Shown: one piece after another, positions 43,259 through 51,757 of the stretch
How positions within the stretch are numbered: position 1 is the first letter of the stretch
How the letters are laid out: each line of letters starts with the position of its first letter
Source of the DNA: DATAFF01 sp044870245
GTDB taxonomy: Bacteria > Pseudomonadota > Alphaproteobacteria > Rhizobiales > Aestuariivirgaceae
DNA length: 64,000 nt
Direction: 5' to 3'
NCBI GenBank assembly: GCA_044870245.1
Contig: JBIOYR010000050.1
Location: 1-64,000 of the forward strand
Notes under the pieces: generated by a model
Seen by the model: the letters and a program-made list of their open reading frames with translations, nothing else
The model's database searches: none
What the model was told of the DNA's origin: nothing
Made by a program: the position numbers and the translations under genes

Positions 43259-43966
43259 TCAGAGGCTCACGCCGAAATGCTCCCGATAGGCGCGGCGGCC
43301 CGGCGGGGTGATGGACAGGGCGCGGGTCCCCTCGATGCGGCGGACCCATCCTTCATCGAGACTCACGCGACAGATCGCGGCGCCGAGAGCTCCACCCAGA
43401 TGGATGCGTCGCTCGCTCCAATCGAGGCAGGGACGGCACAGGGCCCGCCGCGCCCGCTTGCCGTCCTGGCGCATCAATGCTTCGGCTTGGACGCCGATCC
43501 GGCTCAGGAACCGCAGGCCGCGCTCGGTGACGATACCGCCTTCCCTGGAGAATTCGGCGTGGCCGGCGGCAACCAGCGCGTCGGTCAGGGCGACACCGAG
43601 CTGGCCGGCCAGGTGGTCGTAGCAGATGCGGGCCGCCCGCAGTGCTTGATCCCGCGGACCGGTGACCAGGCGCCTGCCCGAAGGTTGCTCGATCGATGCC
43701 ACCTCCATGATCGCCTCCATCATGCGGGCGACGGCCGGCGAGGCCAGCTGATAATAGCGGTGGCGTCCCTGCTTCATGACGCTGACCAGGTCGCTGGCAG
43801 TGAGGCGGGCGAGGTGACCGCTTGCGGTCTGTGGCGTCACACCGGCGAGCGAGGCAAGCTCGGAGGCGGTCAGCGCCCGACCTCCCAGCAAGGCATGCAG
43901 CATGCCGGCCCGCGCCGGATCGCCAGCCACGGCTGCAACCGCGGCAAATTTTCCATGCGTGGTCAT
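43259..43966 (-). CDS. ArsR-family winged-helix transcriptional regulator
   Basis: A 235-residue protein from the ATG at 43966, preceded by AAAGGAGCG; the frame extends further but without conservation. The N-terminal HTH (about residues 8-85) has ARAGMLHALLGGRALTASEL, GVTPQTASGHLARLTASDLV and the wing QGRHRYYQLASP. A longer C-terminal region carries CYDHLAGQLGVALTDAL and RRALCRPCLDWSERRIHLGG with a Cys pair. The longer form resembles ArsR/SmtB-like regulators with an added ligand domain. It is convergent with kdpE, 6 bp apart; no target is evident. Confidence 0.85.
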   Translation of the reverse strand: MTTHGKFAAVAAVAGDPARAGMLHALLGGRALTASELASLAGVTPQTASGHLARLTASDLVSVMKQGRHRYYQLASPAVARMMEAIMEVASIEQPSGRRLVTGPRDQALRAARICYDHLAGQLGVALTDALVAAGHAEFSREGGIVTERGLRFLSRIGVQAEALMRQDGKRARRALCRPCLDWSERRIHLGGALGAAICRVSLDEGWVRRIEGTRALSITPPGRRAYREHFGVSL

Positions 43967-44059
43967 GTGTCGCTCCTTTGGCGACCGGCATGATGGCACA
44001 GCTGGCTCGCCGATGCTTCGGCGATGGCCGTAACGTCGCGCGCCATGGCGCAGGAGCTC

Positions 44060-44722
44060 TTAGAGGGCGCGCGCGATCCGGCAGACCTGAACATGCTCCC
44101 TGGTGAAGCTTCGCGGGGCCGCGAGCACCTGCCGGCAACTGGTGCGAACCGTTCGCAGCAGGTCACGGTCGAGCCGGACAAGCAGCTCACGGATCTGCCA
44201 GGGCTTGCGGCGATAGAGGCTTTCGATGGGGAAATAGACGAGCGTATTGATCTTGCGCGGCGGGGCCAGGGTCCACCTTTGTCGTGACGCTGCACCTTTG
44301 GAAGGGGATGCCAGCGAGCGGCTGGCAGTCGCGGGTGCGCCGAAGCTGCCAACAAGACCGCCGGTCGAAGTCGCAGTGCTGCCGACCGTGCCAACACTGC
44401 GCCCGGTCGTCCCGCTTGTGCCGCTGATTGCGCCACTGGCCGTGCCGGCAATGCCGCCAACCGTGCCGACCGCGCCCCTCGTTGCTCCGCCAACGGCGCC
44501 GACAGCACTTCCGGCTGCTCCGCCAACGGCGCCGACAGCGTCTCCTGCTGCACCGCCGACAGCTCCGACGGCACCGCCGACAGCGCCGGTTGCACCGCGG
44601 GCAGCACCGCCGGCGGCGCCGACCGCACCGCCCACGGCTCCGCCGACATCCAACGCGACCGCGAGGGACGACAGGGAGCAGGCAGAGATGAGGAGAGTTG
44701 TGGCGAGCACCAGGTTACGCAT
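44060..44722 (-). CDS. Secreted Gly/Ala-rich protein with a C-terminal two-cysteine domain
   Basis: A 220-residue protein from the ATG at 44722 (MRNLVLATTLLISACSLSSLA signal, possible lipobox). The middle (about residues 25-110) is a low-complexity run of GAVGGA-like repeats. The C-terminal about 50 residues contain IRELLVRLDRDLLRTVRTSC, then QVLAAPRSFTREHVQVC. This end closely matches the C-terminus of the divergently encoded protein at 44974-45960. Family and function are unknown. The longer frame upstream is not supported by a start signal. Confidence 0.65.
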   Translation of the reverse strand: MRNLVLATTLLISACSLSSLAVALDVGGAVGGAVGAAGGAARGATGAVGGAVGAVGGAAGDAVGAVGGAAGSAVGAVGGATRGAVGTVGGIAGTASGAISGTSGTTGRSVGTVGSTATSTGGLVGSFGAPATASRSLASPSKGAASRQRWTLAPPRKINTLVYFPIESLYRRKPWQIRELLVRLDRDLLRTVRTSCRQVLAAPRSFTREHVQVCRIARAL

Positions 44723-44973
44723 TGTCGTGTACTCCAACTCACTGGAAATTTGATTGCAACGGCTGATCGTGCACACGCTACAGCAAAGAGTGGGACCCCC
44801 GACGAATGAAGAACATTCCCTAGAACGAGGTTCAATCCAGTCGGTTGCAAAGACTGCTTGAATATTTCCATTGCAGGGCCGGCGCGCGAGAATTGCCAAA
44901 AAATGAACACGTTGAAGACTAACATCGCCGCCCGATTGACCCGGTTGGGTGGTGTGTGAGTTGCGGAGGTTGC

Positions 44974-45960
44974 ATGTTAAGACGCGCGTATCATGTCGTT
45001 GCCTCCATCTACTTATTCGGCGCTTGTTTGGGTCTGGTTGTGATTGATTCGGATTGGCGGGCGGGCGTTCGGCCGCAGAGCAGGGGCGAGGATCATTATG
45101 TCGGGCTTTGGCCATTGCCGCCCGAACAACCGTCCAAGCTCGTGATACAAACCGAACCGAAACCTGCCAAGCCAGCACCCGGGGCCGCTCACTCCAGCAC
45201 TGCCGCGGTGCATGACGGCGAAACCCTGATCAAACGACTGCCCGCAGCGAAGGTGGTGCACTCCAACATGGTGGCGGTGCATGACGGCGAGTCGCTGATC
45301 ACATGGCCGCGCGCTGCGAAGGTGGTGCAGAGCCATCTCGCGGCGGTGCATGACGGCGAGTCGCTGATCACATGGCCGCGCACTGTGAAGGTGGTGCAGA
45401 GCCATCTCGCGGCGGTGCATGACGGCGAGTCGTCGATCACATGGCCGCGCACTGCGAAGGTGGTGCAGAGCCATCTCGCGGCGGTGCATGACGGTGAGTC
45501 GTCGATCAAGCCGCCGACGTCTGCCTCGATTGTCGAACGAAGGATCGAGCCGCCATCCGCAGTGGCGAATGTCAGCACTGGTGCCGTCGCGCGCCAGCCC
45601 GAGGCAAGGATTGCGAAGATTGCGCCCAAGGAAGCGAGTCCGCAATCGAACCGCATCAAGAGGAAATCGCCGGACACGACCATCATGGGAAAACAACGCA
45701 AGCTCCAGGCGGCGCGGGCTGCGACCGACTCGCGGGTGGACCTTCGACGCTCGCGTCGTGTGGCGACCACGGCAACGCCGCCTGAGAAGGTGCAGAGCCG
45801 ACGAATGCGGACCAGCGACCGCAATGAAGTGAGACGGGCGGTCGGGCAACTCAATGAAGATGACAGGCGGGCCTTCCGATCGCGCTGCGGGCAGATTTTG
45901 TCGGCACCGGGAAAGTTTGCCCGATCCCATGTGGAGATTTGCACTGCCGCCTCATTGTAG
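44974..45960 (+). CDS. Secreted repeat protein with a C-terminal two-cysteine domain
   Basis: A 328-residue protein from the ATG at 44974 after GGAGGTTGC. A hydrophobic N-terminus (YHVVASIYLFGACLGLVVI) acts as signal or anchor. Residues about 77-190 contain five copies of a 23-residue repeat (AVHDGESLITWPRxxKVVQSHL-like). A basic, disordered-looking region follows. The C-terminus has VRRAVGQLNEDDRRAFRSRC and QILSAPGKFARSHVEIC, matching the end of the neighbouring Gly/Ala-rich protein. Function unknown. A TAGGCAGTCGGCAGTCGG repeat starts at its stop. Confidence 0.65.
   Translation: MLRRAYHVVASIYLFGACLGLVVIDSDWRAGVRPQSRGEDHYVGLWPLPPEQPSKLVIQTEPKPAKPAPGAAHSSTAAVHDGETLIKRLPAAKVVHSNMVAVHDGESLITWPRAAKVVQSHLAAVHDGESLITWPRTVKVVQSHLAAVHDGESSITWPRTAKVVQSHLAAVHDGESSIKPPTSASIVERRIEPPSAVANVSTGAVARQPEARIAKIAPKEASPQSNRIKRKSPDTTIMGKQRKLQAARAATDSRVDLRRSRRVATTATPPEKVQSRRMRTSDRNEVRRAVGQLNEDDRRAFRSRCGQILSAPGKFARSHVEICTAASL
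45205..45519 (+). repeat. 69-bp in-frame tandem repeat (five units, last diverged)
   Basis: The core GCGGTGCATGACGGCGAGTC starts at 45205, 45274, 45343, 45412 and 45481, an exact 69-bp period. The three central units are nearly identical, suggesting recent expansion. The units keep the reading frame of the surrounding gene. Confidence 0.92.
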
Positions 45961-46052
45961 GCAGTCGGCAGTCGGTGAGAGCTGCGGGGTGCCGGAACGT
46001 CCTCGAACAGAGCATAGTGGCGCGCCCAATCACCAAAGGGAGAAACGTGCTC

Positions 46053-46343
46053 ATGCGAACCAGACATTGGGGAACGACTATCGGTGGCATCGCGGTGGCC
46101 GCGGCGCTTGCTGCTGCGACGCTGGCGCCGAGGCCTGCAGAAGCACGCTGGCATGGCTGCTGGGGCTGCGGAGCTCTCGCAGTCGGCGCCATTGCCGGTG
46201 CGGCGATTGCATCGGCGGCCTATGCTGCCCCACGCTATTACTATCCGCCGCCGGCGGCCTATCCCTATTACGGTCCTGCCTATCCCTATCCGCCAGCCCG
46301 GCCTTGCCCGCTTTATGGGCCGCTGCCCTGGTATTGCCGTTAG
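46053..46343 (+). CDS. Small secreted Tyr/Pro-rich protein
   Basis: A 96-residue protein (ATG 46053; GTG 46047 equally well placed after AAGGGAG). It has a signal peptide (IGGIAVAAALAAATLAPRPAEA), then RWHGCWGCGALAVGAIAGAAIA, a second hydrophobic segment. The tail is rich in Tyr and Pro (PRYYYPPPAAYPYYGPAYPY) and ends PLPWYCR. Rhizobiales genomes contain many such short exported proteins of unknown role. Confidence 0.65.
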   Translation: MRTRHWGTTIGGIAVAAALAAATLAPRPAEARWHGCWGCGALAVGAIAGAAIASAAYAAPRYYYPPPAAYPYYGPAYPYPPARPCPLYGPLPWYCR

Positions 46344-46362
46344 GCCGATGGGGGAGCAGAAG

Positions 46363-46815
46363 ATGAGACACTCACTCAAGCTCGTCGTCACGATCGCATT
46401 GCTGGCGTCGGCCGGCACCACCGCATCGGCTCAGAACCAGCAGCAACCGGCCGGGTCGCAGCCCGGCGCCGCCGAGACGCAACCGATCCCGACCCTGCAT
46501 TGCGAATTCCCGACGATGCATAGCTGCACCAAGGACGGCGCATGCAAAACCGGCGGCGAGGCGACTGGCAACCGGTTGCCGCTCAAGGTGACCGTCGATT
46601 TCGAAAACAGCGTGGTCGCGTCGGCTGACGAGGCGGGATTTCCGCGCTCCGACAAGATCGACTCGATTGCCTCGTCCTCGGGGCAGCTGGTCATGCATGG
46701 GATCGATGGCCCGTTCAGCTGGCAGATGCTGATCCATGACGGCAGCGAGATTGCCGCGCTGAGCTTTGCGTCCAGCGATGCCACCATCTCGGCCTTCGGC
46801 ACCTGCAAGCAGTAG
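46363..46815 (+). CDS. Secreted hypothetical protein
   Basis: A 150-residue protein from the ATG at 46363, after GGGGGAGCAGAAG. A signal peptide ends at ASAQNQ. A Gln/Pro-rich linker is followed by a folded-looking domain with LHCEFPTMHSCTKDGACKTGG (Cys cluster), LKVTVDFENSVVAS and SWQMLIHDGSEIAALSFAS. No family recognised. It probably forms an operon with the preceding small protein. Confidence 0.65.
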   Translation: MRHSLKLVVTIALLASAGTTASAQNQQQPAGSQPGAAETQPIPTLHCEFPTMHSCTKDGACKTGGEATGNRLPLKVTVDFENSVVASADEAGFPRSDKIDSIASSSGQLVMHGIDGPFSWQMLIHDGSEIAALSFASSDATISAFGTCKQ

Positions 46816-46908
46816 CAGGCAATAGGCAGTCGGACAGTAGGCAGTAGGGAGGAGCGCGCGCTCGCCGCCTACTGCCTATTTGCCGACTGCCCATTCCACT
46901 GCCTACGA
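46813..46908. repeat. TAGGCAGT-type inverted repeat
   Basis: Directly at the stop codon, CAGGCAATAGGCAGTCGGACAG and GTAGGCAGTAGG (46816-46847) are mirrored by CTACTGCCTATTTGCCGACTG (46870-46890) and CACTGCCTAC (to about 46904). A transcript could fold into a long imperfect stem, possibly ending or protecting the message. The heptamer also occurs near 27191, 45958 and 59303. Confidence 0.65.
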
Positions 46909-47037
46909 CAAAATGGGCACTCCCCGTCGAGAGTCATCGCCGGGCCGCAGTATCGCCCCATATTGACCAAATCTTGGGCTACCCAATTGTCAAGTTTGAG
47001 ACTGTGCGTGTGTCAGGGTGTCAGTCGAGGTAGCGTA

Positions 47038-47460
47038 ATGAGTGAGATCACTTCAGCGATCGACCGGTTCAAGCGGGATGTCGAGCAAATCGAAAACAAT
47101 CAAGCCACGACGCTCCGCGAGAGGGGCCATCAGATTGGCCGCATCGTAACCACCTTCCAGGGAATACTGGAAGAATTCACGACGAGCATCACCCATATCC
47201 AAAAAGAGCTCGAGGCTACGTGCGAGATTGCCAAGGTGAAATATATCGAGCAGTTCACCAGGCTCCTCGATCTGCAGGCTTCGATCGAGTATGAGTCGCA
47301 ACGCCAATCCGTTCTTGCGCAGGACATTCCGGAGGCCAGCCAGCCCGCACCGCCGTTGCTCGAGCAGCTGCGGAACGACTCGATGGTGATCGAGAGCACG
47401 GACTTCACCGAGAGCAAACGGCGAAGCAAGCTCGCGCAGATCGCCTCGGGCGCCCGCTGA
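47038..47460 (+). CDS. Hypothetical coiled-coil protein
   Basis: A 140-residue protein from the ATG at 47038 (MSEITSAIDRFKRDVEQIEN). It is almost entirely helical, with heptad-like hydrophobic spacing in GRIVTTFQGILEEFTTSITHI and LLDLQASIEYESQRQSVLAQD. There is no signal peptide. I recognise no family. It is convergent with the cyclase gene. Confidence 0.55.
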   Translation: MSEITSAIDRFKRDVEQIENNQATTLRERGHQIGRIVTTFQGILEEFTTSITHIQKELEATCEIAKVKYIEQFTRLLDLQASIEYESQRQSVLAQDIPEASQPAPPLLEQLRNDSMVIESTDFTESKRRSKLAQIASGAR

Positions 47461-47480
47461 GAGGCTCGTGGCGCCTTCGG

Positions 47481-48536
47481 TCAGGTTTCCTTGTGCAGGC
47501 GCCAGGCGGTGTTCCAGCCGTCGCCGTCCGGCATGGCTGACAGGTTGTCGAGGCGCTGCAGCATGATATCGCTTGGCCCATCGTCGGGCATGAGAGCGCG
47601 GCAGTCCTCGAAGACCTGACGGGCGAGGGTCCAATCGCCGTTGCGATAGGCGCTCAGCGCTTCGGCGTAGCGCGCCTGAAGCATGCTTTGCTCAGGCGTG
47701 ACGTGCTCGATTCTGCCGAGGATCTCGAACAGCGCTTGCGCCTGCTCGATCCCCGGCAGGAGCACGGTGTCGATCTCGCGCAGAGCGAAGCGCGAGCGGA
47801 TGCTTTCGGCAGTTCGCGAGCAGACCAGGATGGTGGTTCGGTACATGCGGTTGGCGAACTCGAGTCGTGAGGCCAGATTCACCGTATCGCCGATCACCGT
47901 GTAATTGCGGCGCTCCTCAGCGCCGACGCTGCCGGCAAGGCAGGTGCCGCTGGCGATGCCGATGCGCACCGTCGACTTTTGAATTCTGGCGGTGCCCTCG
48001 AATATGCGGCGGCAGGCTTCGGTGACCTCCGGCATCTTGGCAAGGCAGAGCAAGGCAGCGTCGGCGCTGCGCACTGCCGTCTCGCTCTGCGGCACGAAAG
48101 GCGGACACCAATAGGCCATCACCGCATCGCCGATATATTTGTCGATGATCCCGTCGGTGGCCGTGATCTCGCGGGTGATCACCGAAAAATATGCATTGAG
48201 GAACTGCACGACCTTCTCGGGCTCGATCCGCTCGCTCAAGCCAGTGAAGCCGACGAGGTCGCAGAACATGACGGAGGCTTCGCGATGCTCGCCACGCTCG
48301 GCCAGCAGGTCGCGTGTGCCGATCAGCTGCTCGGCGATGCGACGGTCGACATAGCGACCGAAGGTTTCGCGGATGCGCTCGCGCATGCGCAACCCTTCCG
48401 TCATCTGATTGAAGGAGCGGGCGAGACGGCCGATCTCGTCGCGCCGCGGCGGGATATCGATGTGGGTCTCGAGATTGCCTTTCTCGACCGCCTCGGCGCC
48501 GTGCACGATCGAGCGGATCGAGCGGATCAGCCGCAC
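47481..48536 (-). CDS. HAMP-adenylate/guanylate cyclase, C-terminal part (downstream of an amber codon)
   Basis: The frame encodes, after a membrane helix at about 48545-48605 (IATIVVFVISSILGLAVAA), a HAMP domain (RLIRSIRSIVHGAEAVEKGN, IPPRRDEIGRLARSFNQM). A class III nucleotidyl cyclase domain follows, with MFCDLVGFTGLSE (metal Asp), ATDGIIDKYIGDAVMAYW (second metal Asp) and RIGIASG. The Lys in DKYIGDA suits ATP as substrate. A short C-terminal TPR-like part follows. The same frame continues upstream through a TAG at 48615-48617 into the sensor part at 48615-49298, so this is the C-terminal half of one interrupted gene of about 605 codons. The first internal start is the GTG at 48536. Confidence 0.88.
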   Translation of the reverse strand: MRLIRSIRSIVHGAEAVEKGNLETHIDIPPRRDEIGRLARSFNQMTEGLRMRERIRETFGRYVDRRIAEQLIGTRDLLAERGEHREASVMFCDLVGFTGLSERIEPEKVVQFLNAYFSVITREITATDGIIDKYIGDAVMAYWCPPFVPQSETAVRSADAALLCLAKMPEVTEACRRIFEGTARIQKSTVRIGIASGTCLAGSVGAEERRNYTVIGDTVNLASRLEFANRMYRTTILVCSRTAESIRSRFALREIDTVLLPGIEQAQALFEILGRIEHVTPEQSMLQARYAEALSAYRNGDWTLARQVFEDCRALMPDDGPSDIMLQRLDNLSAMPDGDGWNTAWRLHKET

Positions 48537-48614
48537 CGCCCCGATCGCCGCGACGGCGAGACCGAGAATGGAGGAGATGACGAAGACGACGATGGTGGCG
48601 ATCTGGGTGCGTGT

Positions 48615-49298
48615 CTAGGCGTCCTCGGCGTTCCTGGCGATGAGCTTCAGGTCGATGAACATGCTGGCCCGCGCATTCTCCAGCCGGATGCCGAGCTGAT
48701 TGCGGATCCGATCGACGGTTGCGAGGTGCCGACGGGCTTCGGGCAACGACCGCTGCGTGATCGCCTCGAGCAGGGGCTGGACCTGCTGGTCATAGGCGCG
48801 GGAATAGGCACGCAGTCCGACAAGCATCTCCCGCAACGCTGCAGCCTGTGTCGGCAGGGTCGCCATGACACCGTTCTGGGCATCGAGCAGTCGTGCAGCA
48901 TCGGCGTATTCGCTGTGGAATCGAGCCTGAGCCTTGACGAAGTCCTGCTCATAGGTCTGGACGATATAGTGCGGCGTGGAGGGGTCCTCGGCAGCGAGGA
49001 GTGCGCGCCGCAGCGCCACGGCGGCCTCGAGGGAGCGAATGTGACTGCGCGCAAGCGCCCCATAGGCAGGGATGGCGAAATTAACCACCTGTTTGATCTG
49101 CCGGACGGTTTCGGCGGAATTGAGCAAGGATATGAAGGCGGTGAGCGACAGGAGCAGGATCAGTCCGGCCGTGAGGCCGACGAATTTGGCGCCGAGGGAG
49201 AAGCCGCGAACCGAAGGCGCGAGGGTGGTGGTTTCGGCCGCATTCACGGCTGGTCGACCGGCAGGTGCCAGTTCCCAGGCTGCAATGGCCGGTGGCAT
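48615..49298 (-). CDS. Sensor N-terminal part of the interrupted cyclase
   Basis: A 227-residue product with one membrane helix (LGAKFVGLTAGLILLLSLTAF) and a long helical periplasmic region (AALREMLVGLRAYSRAYDQQV, VDRIRNQLGIRLENARASMF), like the four-helix sensor domains of chemoreceptors and HAMP cyclases. It stops at TAG (48615-48617) exactly before the second membrane helix. The codons after the stop are in the same frame and run into the HAMP-cyclase portion. A CAG-to-TAG change would explain the break. As written it would make a sensor stub without output. Confidence 0.75.
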   Translation of the reverse strand: MPPAIAAWELAPAGRPAVNAAETTTLAPSVRGFSLGAKFVGLTAGLILLLSLTAFISLLNSAETVRQIKQVVNFAIPAYGALARSHIRSLEAAVALRRALLAAEDPSTPHYIVQTYEQDFVKAQARFHSEYADAARLLDAQNGVMATLPTQAAALREMLVGLRAYSRAYDQQVQPLLEAITQRSLPEARRHLATVDRIRNQLGIRLENARASMFIDLKLIARNAEDA

Positions 49299-49325
49299 AG
49301 TGTGGTCACGACTTCCCTGCCGCCC

Positions 49326-49682
49326 ATGAGGTCGAATCCCGCGGATGCAAGGATAAGAACAGCGCCAGTGATCCTCAAGTTTTCCTTCACCCCGCCTGGG
49401 GATAAAGAGACCGGCATCGTCGGCGACGAACCGTCGATCGAAGGGGCGATCGCGCGGGTGTTCATCCGCCGGGATGCATCGAACCGGTCGCTGCGGCGGC
49501 TTGCGCTCTGTCTCAAGCGATCGGCATCCGGCGCCTATGCGATGGGGCAGGTGGGGTCGGCGCGCTCGGGCTACTGGTCGACGATCGATGTGGTCGAAAG
49601 ACGTGACCTCGATCAGCTCAGGATCAAGGCGCGCCGTCTGATCGACGGGTGGAAGGAGTTTCGTAGCCTCGAGGAGAAATGA
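49326..49682 (+). CDS. Hypothetical protein coupled to a cupin gene
   Basis: A 118-residue candidate from the ATG at 49326 (MRSNPADARIRTAPVILKFS). It has no signal and no recognised domain; FVGDEPSIEG-like and RSLRRLALCLKRSASG segments are basic and probably folded. The stop overlaps the cupin start as ATGA, which supports a real, cotranslated gene. The 3' half has plausible codon composition; the start is uncertain. Confidence 0.5.
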   Translation: MRSNPADARIRTAPVILKFSFTPPGDKETGIVGDEPSIEGAIARVFIRRDASNRSLRRLALCLKRSASGAYAMGQVGSARSGYWSTIDVVERRDLDQLRIKARRLIDGWKEFRSLEEK

Positions 49683-50080
49683 ACATGGACATTCGCCAAT
49701 GTGGAACGATCCCGACGGTCAGGGGCTCGGCCAGCTGGTTCACCGGGACCGTCTGGCAGGACCTTGCGGTCGCAGCCCCGGAGCCGGCCCGGGTCAGAAC
49801 CGGGACGGTGCGTTTCGAGCCCGGAGCACGCACGCATTGGCACACTCATCCGCTCGGCCAGACGCTGCTGGTGGTCGCCGGCAACGGCAGGGCGCAAAGC
49901 TGGGGTGGGCCGATCCGGGAGATCAAGGCCGGCGATGTGGTGTGGATCCCGCCGGGCGAGAAGCATTGGCACGGGGCAGGGCCGACCACATCGCTCACTC
50001 ATATCGCCATTCAGGAAGCGTTGAACGGCAGTCCGGTCGAATGGCTCGAGCCGGTGACGGACGAGCAATATTCCGGGTGA
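49679..50080 (+). CDS. Cupin domain protein
   Basis: A 133-residue single-domain cupin. Motif 1 is PGARTHWHTHPLGQTLLVVAG, with the HxH and later Glu/Gln metal ligands, and motif 2 is GDVVWIPPGEKHWHGAGPTT. It resembles the small cupins often fused or adjacent to carboxymuconolactone decarboxylase-like or mandelonitrile lyase-like enzymes. Reaction unknown. ATGA overlap with the preceding gene; convergent with the Na/Pi cotransporter 6 bp downstream. Confidence 0.9.
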   Translation: MNMDIRQCGTIPTVRGSASWFTGTVWQDLAVAAPEPARVRTGTVRFEPGARTHWHTHPLGQTLLVVAGNGRAQSWGGPIREIKAGDVVWIPPGEKHWHGAGPTTSLTHIAIQEALNGSPVEWLEPVTDEQYSG

Positions 50081-50086
50081 TTCATT

Positions 50087-51757
50087 TCAGACGGATTGCT
50101 CCTTGAGGCGCGTCCCGAGCAGCAATCCTGCCTTGTCGGCGATCGGGTAGGCAGCCGAAATCACATGCGAGTTGATGCGGTGGAGATCGCGCACGAGATC
50201 GACGAACAGGGCGCTCGCACGTGGGGCTTCCGACCAGCCGCCCGAGCCCGGGCGCAGATGCTCGTCAATGACGCGGTTCTCGATGGTGCGGAAGGCTGCC
50301 TTCTGATTGATGAGGTGGCGCGCGCCGCCGATGTCGCCGGATGCGAGAACGCCGGCCGCCAGCCGGAGGTTGTCGCGCACGATGCCGACCAGCGTGTCCA
50401 GCACCGCCCTCTGCGCCGGCGAGAATTCGATCGATTCTTTGATCTTGGCCTTGAGACGGTCACGCAGATTGAGGTCGATCACGTCGCCGGCATGTTCGAG
50501 GTTGCTGACGAACAAGGCGATTTCCATGGCCCTGCGGCTGTCATCGGGCTCGAGTTCGATCTGCGACAGGTCGGCGAGATAGACATGGATCGCGCTCTGA
50601 TAGGCGGTGAGGCGTTCCTCATGCCGCTTGATCAGCTTCAACGGCTCGAGCTTGCCGTTCCTCAGGACTTCAGCAACCAATTCGAACATGCGATCGAGAA
50701 TCTCGGTCATGCGCGTGATCTCGGCCTGCACGTTGCTGAGAGCGATGGCCGGCATCTCGAGCGACAGCGGGTCGAGATAGCGGGGCGGTCCGGGGCCGTC
50801 CTCCGGAACAGGCCGCTCGGGAAGCACTTTGCGCATGAGCTGCATCACGGGCTCGACGAGCGGCAGGAAGGCGAGCGCCAGCAGCAGGTTGAACCCGACA
50901 TGGAACAGAGCCGCCTTGATGACCGGCGAACCACCCCAGGCTGACATTGCGGTTGCCAGGTCGCCGGCAAAGGGCAGGAGAAGGAGTGCGGTGCCGGTGC
51001 GGCAGATGAAATTGGCGAGTGGCAGGCGGCGGGCCTCGAGAGGCTGTGCAGCGGTTGCCAGGACGGCCGGCAGGCCGCCGCCGACATTCATTCCGAGGAT
51101 CAGACAGAACGCGGCTGCCAGATCGAGCGTACCGGCGTGGACGAAGCTGGTCACGACAAGGAAGACCGGCAGGGTCGACTGGCTGAGCCACACCGCCGCG
51201 GCACCGACGATCAGCGCAATCAGCGGCTCGCCGCCGGCAGCGGCGACCAGCTCGCGGAACAGCTCGGAGTGACGGATCGGATCGGTAGCATCGACGATCA
51301 GCTTCAGGGCGAGGAACATGAGCCCGAGGCCGAGCATCACGCGTCCGGCATTGCGCATCCGGAAGGTCGTCGACCAGACGAACACCGAATAGCCGGTGAT
51401 GATGAAAATCGGCGACAGCAGCCCGGCATGAGGTCCGGCAACCGAGAAGAGCGCGCTGACCGTGGCCGAGCCGAGATCGGCACCAAGAAGCGCTGCAAGC
51501 CCGGCGCTCGGGGTGATCAGGCCGCTGCCCGCCAGACCAGCCAGAATGAGTGCCGTTGCGGTGCCGCTCTGCAGGATCAATGTGGCGCCGAGGCCGGCTG
51601 CCACGGCCCGGTGGTGCCGCGACAATTTGGTCCGCAGGAAACCCTTGAGCCAGTCGCCCCAGGCGCGGGTGACGCCGGTTCGGACCATTCGGACGCCCCA
51701 TAGCAGCATGGCGACGCCAGCCACCAGATTGATCAGGATTTCAGCACCCGGTCGCAC
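50087..51757 (-). CDS. Na+/phosphate cotransporter (NptA-type) with PhoU-like tail
   Basis: A 556-residue protein taken from the GTG at 51757, preceded by AGGTGAGACC; the ATG at 51886 would add a Cys/Arg-rich leader. It has two inverted Na_Pi_cotrans repeats with the QSGTATALILAGLAGSGLITP and QSTLPVFLVVTSFVHAGTLD loops, and about eight membrane helices. From residue about 330 a PhoU-like helical domain follows (NVQAEITRMTEILDRMFELV, SNLEHAGDVIDLNLRDRLKAK). The family imports phosphate or related anions with Na+. Confidence 0.9.
   Translation of the reverse strand: MRPGAEILINLVAGVAMLLWGVRMVRTGVTRAWGDWLKGFLRTKLSRHHRAVAAGLGATLILQSGTATALILAGLAGSGLITPSAGLAALLGADLGSATVSALFSVAGPHAGLLSPIFIITGYSVFVWSTTFRMRNAGRVMLGLGLMFLALKLIVDATDPIRHSELFRELVAAAGGEPLIALIVGAAAVWLSQSTLPVFLVVTSFVHAGTLDLAAAFCLILGMNVGGGLPAVLATAAQPLEARRLPLANFICRTGTALLLLPFAGDLATAMSAWGGSPVIKAALFHVGFNLLLALAFLPLVEPVMQLMRKVLPERPVPEDGPGPPRYLDPLSLEMPAIALSNVQAEITRMTEILDRMFELVAEVLRNGKLEPLKLIKRHEERLTAYQSAIHVYLADLSQIELEPDDSRRAMEIALFVSNLEHAGDVIDLNLRDRLKAKIKESIEFSPAQRAVLDTLVGIVRDNLRLAAGVLASGDIGGARHLINQKAAFRTIENRVIDEHLRPGSGGWSEAPRASALFVDLVRDLHRINSHVISAAYPIADKAGLLLGTRLKEQSV

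Noticed and set aside
44440..44640. Gly/Ala-rich repeats as a collagen-like protein
   Set aside because: The pattern is GAVGGA-like, without regular G-X-Y triplets.
45205..45519. Regular 69-bp spacing that might suggest a CRISPR array
   Set aside because: Units are contiguous and coding, without unique spacers or palindromic repeats, and no cas genes are present.
48615..48617. Amber codon as a pyrrolysine site
   Set aside because: The gene is a HAMP cyclase, not a methylamine methyltransferase, and nothing in the window suggests pyl genes; a point mutation is simpler.
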